Assembly (NCBI RefSeq): GCF_963691925.1
Contig: NC_084971.1
Location: forward strand, 4,309,003-4,373,002
Origin: Scomber scombrus
Taxonomy: Eukaryota; Chordata; Actinopteri; Scombriformes; Scombridae
DNA length: 64,000 bases
Direction of reading: 5' to 3'
Shown here piece by piece: positions 25,877 to 37,635 of the stretch. Position numbers and translations under genes: made by a program. Below the pieces are notes generated by a model. It saw nothing but the letters and a program-made list of their open reading frames with translations, made no database searches and was not told where the DNA came from. The first letter of the stretch is position 1, and each line of letters starts with the position of its first letter.

Positions 25877-25926
25877 CAAGTTGGTATCTCTTCTTGGAGG
25901 AGGTTTTTGTCTCAGGTTTGGAGACC
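25877..25926 (-). CDS. sh3pxd2a: sh3pxd2a 50-nt exon (proline-rich linker before SH3-3)
   Basis: This short exon encodes SPNLRQKPPPRRDTNL, with two leading bases that complete a Gly codon. The acceptor is TTTATCAG and the donor GTAAGACA. The KPPPRR run is a basic proline-rich motif of the sort bound by SH3 domains, and in the related p47phox-type organisers such motifs act in autoinhibition; a like role here is inference. It joins GFQLPKPPEPP downstream in phase 0. Confidence 0.93.
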
Positions 25927-26157
25927 CTGATAAATAAAGAAACATCTCATTAAAATGTATTTACGAAGTAGTCAACCTACATCCAACAGGACCACAAGCT
26001 AGTAAACTTAAACTCTTCTTAGTATGTGAGTAAAATGGAAATCCACACACCAAACCTTTTAAAATCCCATGTTAAATCATCATAGGTTAGTGACAGACAT
26101 GTTTTAGATTACACCACCACCACTAACACCATTAGATATAGCACCCATGTGGCTTAC

Positions 26158-26172
26158 CTATAGCATCAAAGC
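26158..26172 (-). CDS. sh3pxd2a: candidate 15-nt microexon of sh3pxd2a
   Basis: On the minus strand GCTTTGATGCTATAG is flanked by a pyrimidine-rich acceptor (CATTTTCCTTTTGTATAG) and a strong donor (GTAAGC). The exon before it ends in phase 1 and the exon after it begins in the same phase. Fifteen nucleotides therefore insert cleanly as five residues (Gly-Phe-Asp-Ala-Ile) between VEI and GSPNLR in the linker between SH3-2 and SH3-3. Good splice sites at both ends, matching phase and a length divisible by three make chance less likely. I do not recall this insert in the reference mammalian isoform, so it is probably alternatively spliced if it is real. Confidence 0.6.
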   Translation of the reverse strand, partial: ALML

Positions 26173-26304
26173 CTATACAAAAGGAAAATGACAATCTTAA
26201 TTTCACATTACAAATCCTCTCCTCCCCTCAGCTGCAAAGCATTTACTAATTTATTCACAGATACAGAACACTTAATTATCTCCTAACACACAACAAATAC
26301 TCAC

Positions 26305-26708
26305 CAATTTCCACTCTGTGTGGTGCCACTCTTGCAACAGCTGGGGACCCTGGCTCACCTCTCCCTTTATTTTCATTTAGGGCAGCACTCGCTGCTATCC
26401 CCAGACATGGACTGTTGGTGTCACGGCCTGCGCTCAGCCTCCTGCCTGTTTCAGCATTGATTTCAGAGTTATAGGGCATTGGCAGGCTGATCTCACTCTT
26501 GGAGATGTGGCGCTCTGGTGTGGAGCTACCCTCTCCGTCTGTCTGGATGTCCTTCTCACTGACTGACTTCTTTTGCAACAGGTTGCTGATCTCCATGATG
26601 TTGCCAATGATTTCCACAGGGCCTGTCAGGGTCTTCTTACGGGGGGAGAAGTCCTCTTTCACCTTTTTCAAGTAAGAGGCAGGGGCCCAGCCCTCTTTCC
26701 CTAAATGT
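26305..26708 (-). CDS. sh3pxd2a: sh3pxd2a exon: end of SH3-2 and linker
   Basis: This 404-nt exon has acceptor TCTTCCTCAG and donor GTGAGTAT. It completes SH3-2 (HLGKEGWAPASYL, then KKVKED) and encodes the conserved linker block GPVEIIGNIMEISNLL, then a less conserved polar stretch, then GSPAVARVAPHRVEI. A second AG lies 8 nt inside the exon (26701-26702), but only the upstream AG keeps the frame with the preceding exon. The last base starts a Gly codon that is finished either by the 50-nt exon or by the candidate microexon. Confidence 0.95.
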
Positions 26709-27279
26709 CTGAGGAAGAATGCATAAATACAGAATGTTAAGTATTGTATCTATCTCTGAATTTTCATGCATTTACAGGGGCATTCCATTTTAAACATGCA
26801 GGTCGGTTTACTTTTCACAAGTATGTCATCTGGATTGTCTAAGCTTCGGCTTGAAGACTTAAAATTTAGAAACTCTGTGTTCCAAAGTGGGGACCATGAA
26901 GTTTGAAATGCGTGGAGGGCATTTTCTAGACAAGTAGAGTCAAACAAAAAGAGGCTATTGACTGCATTATGGGACATACATGTTAATGGAGCTTGAACAT
27001 ACAAAGGGACAGCATACTGATATTGGTGGGACATAAACTATGCATTAAATGAATAAACAACTGAAAATGTGCGCAGTCTCTGGCATTAAAATATGTAATA
27101 ACACCAATACCAAGTAAAATCCTGTGTATTTAACCTCTTGAACTCATATAATGATAGCTTGTTGGGAAGGGGGTTGTAATCACATGCAGTTTTGGGCAAA
27201 ATACATTAAATGTTTTGCATCTAGTATAAATAAGATATTTTCACCTATTCTAAAAATGGTGTTTTTGAATATTTGCGCA

Positions 27280-27700
27280 TACTGTGGCCCGTAAACAGTC
27301 ATAACCATGTGATAATGTTAGTCCCCATTGTAGCAATTTCGTTGTAGTGAGACCATGTCTTGAAACTTGACCTCACTGTATAAAGTGACCTACTGTGACT
27401 TTTAGGATAATCACAGCCTCATGAAACCGTACAACCACTAACTACAGTCCTTGTGCATTCAGAGGATGTGTGGCTTTCCAAGAAATACTGACAAGGGAGT
27501 TTCTAAGAATTTTCCAGAACAGAAGTTCACCAAATCAGAACATGAGTTTTTCTATGGTGTTCCTCAGGGTCTTGGTGTCTTAATGTGGTATTCTGGAAGG
27601 ATTTTTGACCAGTTTCTATCAATTCTCAAGTGGTCAAATATTGTTTGCACCAAATTTGTCTAACAAATGGTATCAATCCCAAAATTACTGAGACTTATGA
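27280..27700 (+). repeat. dispersed teleost-type repeat
   Basis: This holds TTGTAGTGAGACCATGTC, TTGACCTCACTGTATAAAGT and CTAACTACAGTCCTTGTGCA, words that I associate with an interspersed fish family. It adjoins the element starting near 27745. No second copy was found in the window, so the call rests on recollection. Confidence 0.4.
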
Positions 27701-27744
27701 GACATTAAGCATGAGAATGGCCACCATATACTTCCATCATAATG

Positions 27745-28257
27745 TTCTAATCAGGCAGGGAGTTCCGGTCCTCTGAAATGAAGCCAACGCGGAAGTAACT
27801 TAAACCTGCATTCTATCAAAAGGCCACCAGGGGGCGACCGTTTTGGTGTCAAAAGGACTTCGGTCTCTATACAAGTCAATGGAGAATTCACCAACTTCTC
27901 ACTTGATTTCTAACCTCAGTAAACGTTTTCAAAATGTGTTTATCGTCTCAATCACTAGTTTAAAGCCTTCTTCAATGCAGTATGATGTTTATTTGTGAAA
28001 TTTTGGCCTTCCTGATTTTATATTTGATGATTAAGCAGGGTATGCATTAGGGCGTGGCTACGTCGTGATTGACAGGTTGATTGATTCACAGGTTCAGGAG
28101 GGCGCCTCATGCTCCTCCTGATGCCTAAATAAGTAGAATCCGTGTTTTTATTTTTCCCGGCATGCACCGGAAATTTTCAAGATGGCGCTGCTCAGATCCG
28201 ATACTATTGGCCTCCGAGCAGCAGTCCACAAACCAATGGGTTTATACAGTCTATGGT
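27745..28257 (+). repeat. dispersed teleost-type repeat with CCACCAGGGGGCG core
   Basis: It starts near GGGAGTTCCGGTCCTCTG, contains GGCCACCAGGGGGCGACC and a CCGGAAATTTTCAAGATGGC block, and ends in ACAGTCTATGGTTCT. The CAGTCTATG end and the core are shared in type with the element at 37159-37635, and such units are common in percomorph introns. I saw no clean left inverted repeat, so the copy may be truncated or composite. Confidence 0.5.
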
Positions 28258-29361
28258 TCTCATCCCTTATACACTGTAAACTTTCAAAATGTGAATAGGT
28301 GCCTAACCAAAACACAATGTTTATTACAAAGGAGCTGCATCTCAAATCTTCAGGTTTCCAGCTTTCAGATGATGTATACCACTTCTACATAGCATATACT
28401 ATTGACCTGCTATCTCCCCCTGAAAAGACACAATTTTAATTGTAGTTATGTGTGGGTGTAGTCAAAGACTCATAAACAGTCTGCAAAATATATACAAAAG
28501 GGACTGTTTCCCCACCTTTCAACATTCATTATTATGTGAAATGAGTCATTTTAGATTGCTTTGTGAAATAATAAGTGATGTTTTTACTTATGAGTAACTG
28601 CTTCCCTGTTGCCTCACTCCTACTGCGACCACAAGGAGTCCCCATAACTAAAAAAGGAGCATGCTTGGACTTAACTGGAAAAAAAGGCCTACTGTGAGCA
28701 GCATGACTAAGATGTACATCTGGAGGATTATTTCTCATTGGACAATGTGCTCTAAAATGACTCGCTGTGCATTGCAATGAGCTGAGGAGTGAACAAGCTA
28801 TTTCAAGGAGCAGTTTGTGTGTATATATATATAGAAGCCATATTCCCCCAAATATCACACCAGCACATAAGCACTGTTTGTTACAGGGACTCTGCATGTG
28901 CTTTTGTTGTATATAAGCTTGAACACTCTTAACATATATTTGCATGTGTATGTGAGATGCCAAAAGGCAGCATGTGATAGCAATCAGCTGTGCAGTGGAG
29001 CTCCACTTCCAATGCTCCCGGGGATACAAGGAAACAAACAACTGGCAGGAAATACACACTGGCTGAGTAAACAACACACATGTGCGAACACGCGGACAGA
29101 CACACACATACAGATTAGGTATCCTGCACAGGACACCCAGTTGATCAGTGCAAAGGGTCATATGTTAATAGTTTCTCCTCAATACCATTACGCAAATGAG
29201 TGTTGCAGGAAACCGCTGCCTTGATCACGGCACTGAGCAGCGCCGACTACCAGAAATCTCACTGCTCTCTGAAGACTCCTTCCTTTTAAAATTGGATGAC
29301 AAAGACAAAATTTGGATTGATGTTTGCGGAAGAGGTTCTCATAATAGGAGGCGGTTCTCAC

Positions 29362-29479
29362 CTGATGTACCACCAGCCCTCCAGGTTTTTTTGGATGACC
29401 TCCACGGTGACCCCTTTCTCAAAGCTGACCTCATCCTTTCCTTGACTGGTGTACGGCTGCACTGTCATATATTTCTCCT
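29362..29479 (-). CDS. sh3pxd2a: sh3pxd2a exon: first part of SH3-2
   Basis: This 118-nt exon encodes EEKYMTVQPYTSQGKDEVS and continues FEKGVTVEVIQKNLEGWWYI. The acceptor is CACCTCCAG and the donor GTGAGAAC. It starts in phase 1 and ends in phase 2 (AG, finished as Arg by the next exon). It matches the second SH3 domain of Tks5, including the WW pair at the ligand-binding face. SH3-1 and SH3-2 in this family form the tandem pair that resembles p47phox. Confidence 0.96.
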
Positions 29480-30408
29480 CTGGAGGTGAAGAGGGATAGA
29501 GGAAAGAAGGAAGAGAGAGGGGAGAAGGGACAAAAGTGAGTGAAATGTTATCATTAAACTTACATTACGGGGTTAAACCACTGTGTAGTTAAAGTCTTCT
29601 CAAAGGGCCTTATGAGGAGGAAAAAATGGGGAGGGTGACCTACTTAAAATGCTCTGACTATTTCCATACCAACACAAACACAACCCCCCCCCGTCCCCCC
29701 CGTCCGTCCGTCCTACACAGTAATAACAAAAAGCTCCCTCTACTGGCTGAACCTGTTGTTTCTTATCCATGCTATCTGGATTCTGTTACAGCGTTTGTTC
29801 TTTCTCTGCAGGGAGATTCCTGGTCTAGCAGTAGGCCTACATCACGGCCTCCCTCAAGGAGATAAGATATTTGGACCAAGATCTCTCTACTCGGATCCCT
29901 ATTTGACCGTCACTCCTCTCTCACGCTCTTCTAGGCTTCCAAGACCCTGTAGGGGAAGGAAATCCTACAATGGGCTTAGTGGGAAGCAGTATAAGGTTAG
30001 GGGATTTATAGACATCAAGGCAAAAGAAGGGAACAGAGGAGAAGGGGAAAAGACTGGCAGTCTGCTCAACAGCACAGTGGCTAATGAGTTATTATGATAT
30101 GCAGAAGAAGAAATATCACCTAAATATGTAATATGAGGATTAAGTGACCAAAAAAGGTGAAAGAAACTAAATATGTATTCAATTATTGAGATCTGAGTTA
30201 GACAGGAGAGAATGTGACCTTAGATGGCTGAGGGGGAATGTAAGAGGTATGTGTGTGTGCGCCTGTTCATCTGAATGCATGTTTTCAATAGGTGGGGTAT
30301 GTCCAGACAGTAGGGATTCATATTCCTTTGTCATTTCAGAGCAGCTGAGGTCAATAATGTGGAGCAGAGTGGAATGTTTGGCCTTAAACTCAGGCTTTCA
30401 AAGCATGT

Positions 30409-30464
30409 TGTGTGTGTGTGTGTGTGTGTGTGTGAGTGTGAGTGTGTGTGTGTGTTTGTGTGTG
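30409..30464 (+). repeat. (TG)n microsatellite, interrupted
   Basis: A TG run of about 56 bp is interrupted by GAG and TTT units. Confidence 0.9.
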
Positions 30465-30631
30465 CGAACGTGTAGAGGATGGGTTGAGTAATTGCAGATG
30501 GACAGGGAATAACAAATGGAGTGGCTTACAGAGTGATTTGGAACATCTATCTAAACGTGCATGCTTGTTATGTGTGTGTTGATGTATTCCTAACAAAATC
30601 TTTCACACTGCTTGTAAATTTGTGTTGTGTT

Positions 30632-30635
30632 GCGC

Positions 30636-30688
<53 letters not shown>

Positions 30689-30690
30689 GT
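30632..30690 (+). repeat. (CG)/(TG)n microsatellite
   Basis: A short GCGCGCG start leads into an uninterrupted TG run to about 30687. Alternating purine-pyrimidine DNA of this kind can adopt left-handed Z form; that is a general property and is not shown here. Confidence 0.9.
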
Positions 30691-33600
30691 GGATTATCAT
30701 GTCGTCACAGTTGTAACTTTCAATTCCCCCAAAGGCTGGAATGAAAGATGAAAGATTAAATTAATCAAGTTTATTAATCACATCTGTGTGTTTCTTTCAT
30801 GACTTGTATATGTGCCTCAGTGTCCATCTCTGTGTATGTTGGCGCCGGCGTCACACCGCAGGAACAGAACAGTGAGTTGAATGGGCGGTCAGCAGGACTC
30901 TATAAATCAGATTAGGGACCTGCTGTAAGTGATAGCGCTCTCTGAAAGCACAGACCACTGCCAGCAGGGTGGAGGGAGGACAACTCATATTGAACCTCCA
31001 AGGGCGAGACGCCTCTCCTGCCAATCACCTGACGAGGTCACTTTGCCTTCAGCAGCCAATCAACACCCCAAGAGAGGTCAAGACACTCTGACCTGGCTTA
31101 ATGTCAGAGCGCAGGAGAATAAACAAGAGATGCTCGGTAATTTAATATGGGACCTGAGCACGCCTTAGTTTTACTGTCGAGATCTCTGGATCGTGTCCTC
31201 ATCTTCTTTATGATGCGTCACATAAAAAGGCAAAGAAATCTGCGTCAGCAGACGGCCAAGGCAGAGTATACGACTGCTTTCCTCCATTAGCAAATTACAC
31301 CCTCCAAGCACATAAATCCTGCGTGATCGGTCTTTGTTTTTGTCCTTTGCCAGTTCTACTAAATCAAACTGTATATCAAGTGTCTGTGCAGAGCTGTAAA
31401 ACCTCACTCAACCGTTTCTTATCGCTAACTCAGCGATACATTATCAGGCAGGGACAGTGGTGCCTCCACTCACAAAGAAGAGATGGGGAACAGGGATGGT
31501 GATAGAGTTGGGAGGATGTTAGAAAGGTGGGACTGAATGCATTGATCTTCAAAAGCATATGTATTTATTAATATGTTTTCTACACTTTCTTGTGGTTGTC
31601 TTAAACCCAAGCCAGCTAAACTTCTACCTACGTATTTGATCCTGGTCTGAATACAACAGAGTTGAACTGAGTTGAGAAAGAGACAGAAAGTGGACAGTAA
31701 TTGGGTGACATGTTGAGAGACAGTGATGTTGTTATAAAGTGAAGAGGTGGTGAATGAATAAGTTAAAATCTACAAAAAGTGAGTCTGACATGACTCCAGT
31801 CAGCAGCAGCTGCACCTTTCATTGCAAGCCTGTTTTCTATGGTGGAAAAAGAGCTACTGGTCCAGGAGCCATTAGCTTGTTTGCAACAAAGCCAATAACA
31901 CTCGCTGCCATGTGAAACTCAACTGTCCTCAGTTTTTCTCAAGTCCTCTGTTTAGCTTTAGCTTTATCAATATGATGCAACTCTTACGACTAATTAATCA
32001 TAACAGTCACACAGCAGTGTTTCAAATTCTTTAAGTTAAACCAAGGTTAATGAATATGTTATGCAGCAACATACTACAAGAAGAGGTCTGGCAAAACTAA
32101 GAACTCCAACACCAGCAGTGTGCAAAATTTTCCAGCCAATCTTCATATTTTTGGAGCCAATGTTGAACAAATCTGGATAACCAATGATGTATTTCATATA
32201 CAGTACAGCTGTCTCTGATTTCAGATCACACGCCTTTCAAATGAAAGCATGACAACATATGCTGAAGGTGTTTACTGCATCAAACTGTGTAGGTGCAGAT
32301 TTGGTGAAAGGTTTCTGGATTTGGTCCCCATGCCACTATTTCACATGTTTAGTTGCCTGTAATGAAACCAGTAGCAGATAACATCTCACTAACAGGAAAA
32401 CAGGGCGACTGAAAGCAAGTTGCCTAAATGGTCAATAGACGTATCTAACTTTAATATGCAAGAGATGATGCCAGAGTCACTGTCAGTGGACACTGGGGGG
32501 AAAATGAGCTGCTGGAACCCCATAACCCCCCTGTACCTCCCACTCTCATTCTAATTTGTAAAGGTTCTCGAATGGTAGGTTACTACCTCGTCCAAGATCT
32601 GCTGTGTTGTAATACGCAAAATATATACACAAAACTTTGGCTTCAGATTTTGATACGAGGAAGGGTCTCAACATCATGTGATAAAGAAGGTCACAGCAGA
32701 CATCCCTTATCATATAAGTTTATTCTGGGCTTTAGTTGCGCAATTTCAAGTGAAATTAGCACGAACCAGCTCATACACAGTAAACCTGGAGCTTTCAGGG
32801 GCGCCTAAAACTCTGTGGGCTTCTTTTGAAGAAAGTGATATGTTCAAGTGTACAGAAATGTGGCTTAAAAAAGAACAAGGAGCCATCACATATGATACCT
32901 TACCAAACAAAAAGAGAGGAAAGTTTAAACAAAGCAAAGCAAAATTGTTGGCTGAAATAGTACCAAGACAGTAAAAAGCTAGGTGTGAGAAGTAAAAGTG
33001 CTCTGTGATGGAATTTAAGAACATGGCCTCCAAAAGTGTTTCATGCCCTCATTCTATGCTGGCGACAGCTAGCCGGGTGACTCATCCATGCACTATAGAG
33101 GTCTGTGTGATTAAAACCAGTCTGCAGATCGGGCCGGTGTCCCACTTTCACACTTTCTACCAGCTCATTCAGGCCAGGCTTCACTGTTCTCGGAGACCTA
33201 TCCGATCATGTAACACTCCTGACCAGCTATATGCTTATGGTAGGTTTCAATTCCCAAAATCAGCTGGGAGGGAAAAGTAAATGAGAAATGTGAAATGTTT
33301 CCCTGTCTATCAACTGCTACCACTATATTCTGCCTCACAGAACCATAGGATTAACAGCATAGGTGCAGTATGCGAGCATGTGTGTAACTTACCCTGTATC
33401 AACTTCCTCGGGCTGTTTACTATATAAGAGTATTCCCGGTATGTGAGTGTGTGTGTTTTAGGAGGAGCAGGGGCCCGAGCTGTTTTTATACCAATGTATT
33501 TCTGTCCTGTACAGTATAAGTCACTGAGGGCTCTCTGGAGAAGAAGCACACATCATTCGACCTGAGTTTGCCCTGCATTCAATCTCCTTTGAGAATCACT

Positions 33601-35040
33601 AATCTATGCCTTGTTGCCTGCTGGACTGGGGGGAAGGTGGTAACACAAGCCATTCCAGCCAGGCTATATTATGATAATGGGAAACAAGGAGTGTTTTTAA
33701 AGGTTTTACGGAGGCTATGCAGGTCCAGAAACAGCTTCCATAAACAAAGTACAACTACAAGACGTCTGTTAGAAGCCCTGACTAATCCTGGAACCAGACG
33801 AGCGTCTAACTGACAGTCTGAGAATTTGGATTAGAAAGCGTCGACTCGCACCAAAGAGAGGTGGCTGTGTTTTTTCAGACATACACTCATGTCTCTCAGC
33901 ATTTAGAAAATAATGTCTCAACAAAATCATGAACCAGCTGAATACAAAAATTAAAAGAATGTGAGAATGTTTTCATCTGTTTTTTTTATTTAGAATGAAA
34001 TTAACAAAATGTTATACCCAAGGGAGTTTGCTTTGATGAAAGCAACAGCACTGCTATACAATCATTTCACAGGGCTCAGTGGCTGTCAAGGTTGCTGCAT
34101 TTGTACTGTGGAAGCTTTAATTATCCAAATGTGTTTAATGCAGTCCAATTATTTTGTTGTTCAGTGTGAGATGAAGAGCGTTCCAAGTTTGATGGAGTGA
34201 GATTTAACAGTCAGAGCTGACTCACGGCCACCCAATATGCTGCTCCTGCTTCATACTCAAAGCCAGTTGTTATTGGTAGACTAATGAGGATGTAAATGAG
34301 GTTGTTTACCGTGTGGCCACAAAATATGTAGGCTCAGTGGTTGTGTTGTATATTTGTGTTGTATATTTGTTTTCTGTGCGGAAGGTGTGTACTGTAAAGG
34401 TGTGTGACTAATTTATGCACAGCTTATGACCATTGTGTCTTGTTTTGACTCTACCATTTGTGCTATTATAATAATAATCCACATTATTATCACTTATAAA
34501 ATATCACTTATAACATTATACATGTATGTGTGATGAAACAATCACAACTGAACTCCCCCTTACTAGCTTTCTTGGCAACTTCAAGTATGTAAAAGACGCA
34601 AACAAAAGACTATTATGTTGTTATAGTAACAATTGGTCTTCAAATGAACTGTCTATTTTAAGTTAGAAACAGCCAGCGCTGCCAACTCTTGGGCACTGAT
34701 CGTTAGACTCATGCAATTGACACTTTTCACACGTTCATGCTCTACACATCAATTTTCTCAAGCAGGGAATTAATAACTTATAATGTTGTGGGTATATAAT
34801 GTTTATATTTATATATAAATAAATATGAAATAGCCCATTCTTCTGATAATCATTTCCTGTCCTGATGATACACTGGTTTTCTAATCTAGTCTAGTGCAAA
34901 GATCTTATCCTATGTTTTGAAGAAAGATATGTGTAATATCTTGAGTATATATCAAAAATGCTACCCAATAAACATATATTAGCAAAAAGAAAATGTCTTA
35001 TGAAAAATGTTAGTTCAAAAGGCTTTGGTCCTTAAGTCAA

Positions 35041-35435
35041 AACATTTTATCCTGGCAAACTGTTAGCTTGCCACAGCTAATTCAGTTTTATAAAGTGCAA
35101 GATTTCTGCAAAGTATACAAAAGGCCCTGACAAAAGATTAATATGTATCAGAGAATAATGGTTATGAATCTTCTGTCAAGATTTCCTCAAATGAACTGTG
35201 TATTTTAAGCTAGCAACATATTACTGTTAGCAAACATTTTATCCTGGTAAACTGTTAGCTTGCCACAATTTTAAAACGTGGAACATTTCTGAAAAGGTAT
35301 ATAAAGGGCTCTGACGAAAGATTAATATGTATAAGAGAATAACTGTTATGAATCTTTGTGATTTCCTGAAATGAACAGTGTATTTTAGGCTAGCAACATA
35401 TAACTGTTAGCAAACATTTTATCCTGGTAAACTGT
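35041..35435 (+). repeat. 180-192 bp tandem repeat, about 2.2 copies
   Basis: The word ACATTTTATCCTGG(C/T)AAACT recurs at about 35042, 35234 and 35414. Between these points the copies share AAAGATTAATATGTAT, GAGAATAA, TTATGAATCTT and GTGTATTTTA. The periods are 192 and 180 nt, and the third copy stops after the first 30 nt or so. A weaker relative of one segment (CAAATGAACTGTCTATTTTAAG) lies near 34640. Confidence 0.8.
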
Positions 35436-36091
35436 TATGTTATGTTGGTACTACCGGTTAGCGCTAAATCTGTAAGAGAAAATTCCGAAGAGCTTTTCTC
35501 TAAAACATTATCATTTGTGAACAACCTTCACACATATAACAGAAATATTGCTGACACAAGCTGAGGTAGCTAACATCTCGCAATACCAGACAACTGGAGA
35601 TCTCTGCCTACCAAAATCTGGGGATTTCTAAATATACCACTAACATTTTGTCAAGAAATTATGGTCCCCTCACCCATTCTCCTCCCCAATATGAAGGACT
35701 TTGGATTGGTTCTGAAATACAGGGTTTTTCTTAAGGTTTACTGTTTCCAACCAGTTTTAACAATGAAACCTGGCAGACTGTCCTCAGTCTTGATGAGTGA
35801 AGTGTTTAGAGACCGACCTGTGAGTCTAAGGCAGCTACAGTTCAGTCACGTAATTACAGTTGACATACTTCTGTCACACATAGTGGTGATCTACTTAAAT
35901 TAAGAATCAATTCACATGCTCCTTTTAAATATGCTAATGAAGAATTTAAAAGAGAAAGAAAGATGGAATAAGACAGAGTTATACTGACAATTGTGTATTA
36001 TGTGTCCACGTCCATGTCTGTATGTATACATTTACTTTCACTGAGTATTCTTGTGTGTGAGTGTGTGTATATCAGCTGTGTCCGTGTTCAC

Positions 36092-36175
36092 CTCTGCTCT
36101 GCTGGCGGTTGACTATACCCCCAAGAGTCCAGCGGCGGTCCAGCCTCTTCAGATGGGCCTTGCGCCTCTTAGTAA
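36092..36175 (-). CDS. sh3pxd2a: sh3pxd2a 84-nt basic exon between SH3-1 and SH3-2 (cassette type)
   Basis: The exon encodes 28 residues including TKRRKAHLKRLDRRW and LGGIVNRQQSR. The acceptor is CATCTTCATCAG and the donor GTGAACAC. Both boundaries are phase 1 and the length is a multiple of three, so skipping it keeps the frame. In human SH3PXD2A the matching 28-residue block is absent from a known shorter isoform, so alternative use is likely here too. The very basic content at the joint of the tandem SH3 pair suggests an effect on their geometry or on an intramolecular contact, which is inference. Confidence 0.95.
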
Positions 36176-37158
36176 CTGATGAAGATGAGGAGCAACCGAA
36201 AGGGGAAAAAAATAAAAAGAAACAACCATGGAGTTAGTATAAGAAGCATGAATTAGCAAAGTGAAAAAAATCAGTTATTGTTAGAACAGAAAAGTTTTCC
36301 AAGGGATAAAATAAACAACTTGTATGAGTCAAGTATGAAGCTAATATATTATATCTTACAATGACAGGCATTTTAGCCATGTACAGTAAAAGTTAAATAG
36401 TTAGCTGCTGTCCTATAAACACACCCAAACTTTTATTGCTTGGATTTTATTTCTTCACTGTGTACATGGCACAAGACATATTCTGCAATTTAATTACATA
36501 TACAGAATGTCAGCAAAGTCAGAACTTTTAATTACTGAAGTGTGCAAAGTCACTGTGTAAATGCATACAGAAGCAAAAAAACAAAATGACATATGTGGGA
36601 TTAACTTGAGGAGAGGGTTAGAGGGAGCACTATCTTGGTTCCTCACACAGAACAGGCAGAACGGCTGCCCAATTATAAGTTTTGACCCATTTCATTTATC
36701 ATTCAGAAATAACACCATGACTCTGTGTTGCCTCACTGAGTTGCATTGGTGAGAAAGAGACATAATGGGAATTCTGTACTAAAAAAAGACTAACTTTGGA
36801 AGACATCCACTTGACTTGAGTAACTCAGACAGCTGAAGCCTCATGTTAACCTCAGCTGAACTGAAGGATGCATTTTTGCACTGAAAGAGGAATGTGGATT
36901 CTGTCCGTTATATCTTGTGTTGGAGTTGTGTTGGGGTCAAGAGCTCTTTCAGCTGGGCATATGAGTATTGTATCAATAAGACTTACATTAAGTTGACAGA
37001 GAGGTGTTACTTTAACCCATGTTTACCCAGATTTACATATTCAAACTCCATTTTCCACCTCTTCATGACTGTGAAACATTCTGACACTGGTTATCAGCAA
37101 ATCTTTCAATTTTTCTATCTGCATCAGTCAGATAGTCATAGAGCATCTTGGTCCAGTT

Positions 37159-37635
37159 CATTGACCTTGTATAAATATGGACGACGTTGCTCCACTTTCT
37201 ATCACTATGCAAAAGTGAAGCAAAAATATCTCCTTTCCGGGAGCGCCCATCTTGCTTGACTGAAGTCATTTGGAGCCAATGTGTGCAAAGTAGAGTCAGA
37301 GGGTGGGATGACGCAGGTCATACCTCCTCAGACGTCCTGGCTGCATTACAGGTTTGAGTGCGGCTGTCATGACATCACAACCTCTTTTTATATTGTCAGA
37401 TAACTAAAAACAAAAAATCAATTTCGCACTTGGACAAACATCAGTGTGATAAAAAACATCTAAAGTTTGGGAAAAATTGATTTGACTTTGTTTTTTAAAT
37501 TTGGCTCATGTCCCATCTGCTAACATGGAAGGGGTGAGACTTTAGACCTGTACTGCAACTAGCCACCAGGGGGAAATTGAGAATGTTTGGCTCCACTGGA
37601 GGTGTCATGACGTCCATCTTTACTACAGTCAATGA
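37159..37635. mobile_element. MITE-like element with terminal inverted repeats
   Basis: The left end reads CATTGACCTTGTATAAATAT then GGACGACGTTG. The reverse complement of the right end reads CATTGACTGTAGTAAAGATG then GACGTCATGACA. These are imperfect inverted repeats of about 30 bp around a 477-bp unit without a transposase gene. The body contains AGCCACCAGGGGGAAATTGA and CTCATGTCCCATCTGCTAACA, words familiar from an abundant percomorph element. A target duplication is not evident. Confidence 0.65.

Larger units (their letters stand above)
26709..29361 (-). other. sh3pxd2a: sh3pxd2a intron with teleost dispersed repeats
   Basis: The 2.65-kb intron holds two adjoining dispersed repeats (about 27280-27700 and 27745-28257). 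It also carries a 209-codon open frame on the minus strand (28532-29161) that lacks any domain and looks like chance. No exon was seen. Confidence 0.85.
29480..36091 (-). other. sh3pxd2a: sh3pxd2a intron with TG microsatellites and a tandem duplication
   Basis: This 6.6-kb intron includes C-rich CCGT repeats at 29684-29713, TG tracts at 30409-30464 and 30632-30690, and a 180-192 bp tandem repeat at 35041-35435. Open frames within it have no recognised domain. No exon was seen. Confidence 0.85.

Noticed and set aside
28532..29161. 209-codon open frame on the minus strand
   Set aside because: It has no domain, repetitive hydrophobic content and lies inside a sh3pxd2a intron on the gene strand without suitable splice joins; judged chance.
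36894..37259. 121-codon open frame on the plus strand
   Set aside because: It is antisense within an intron, runs into a MITE end and has no recognisable domain.
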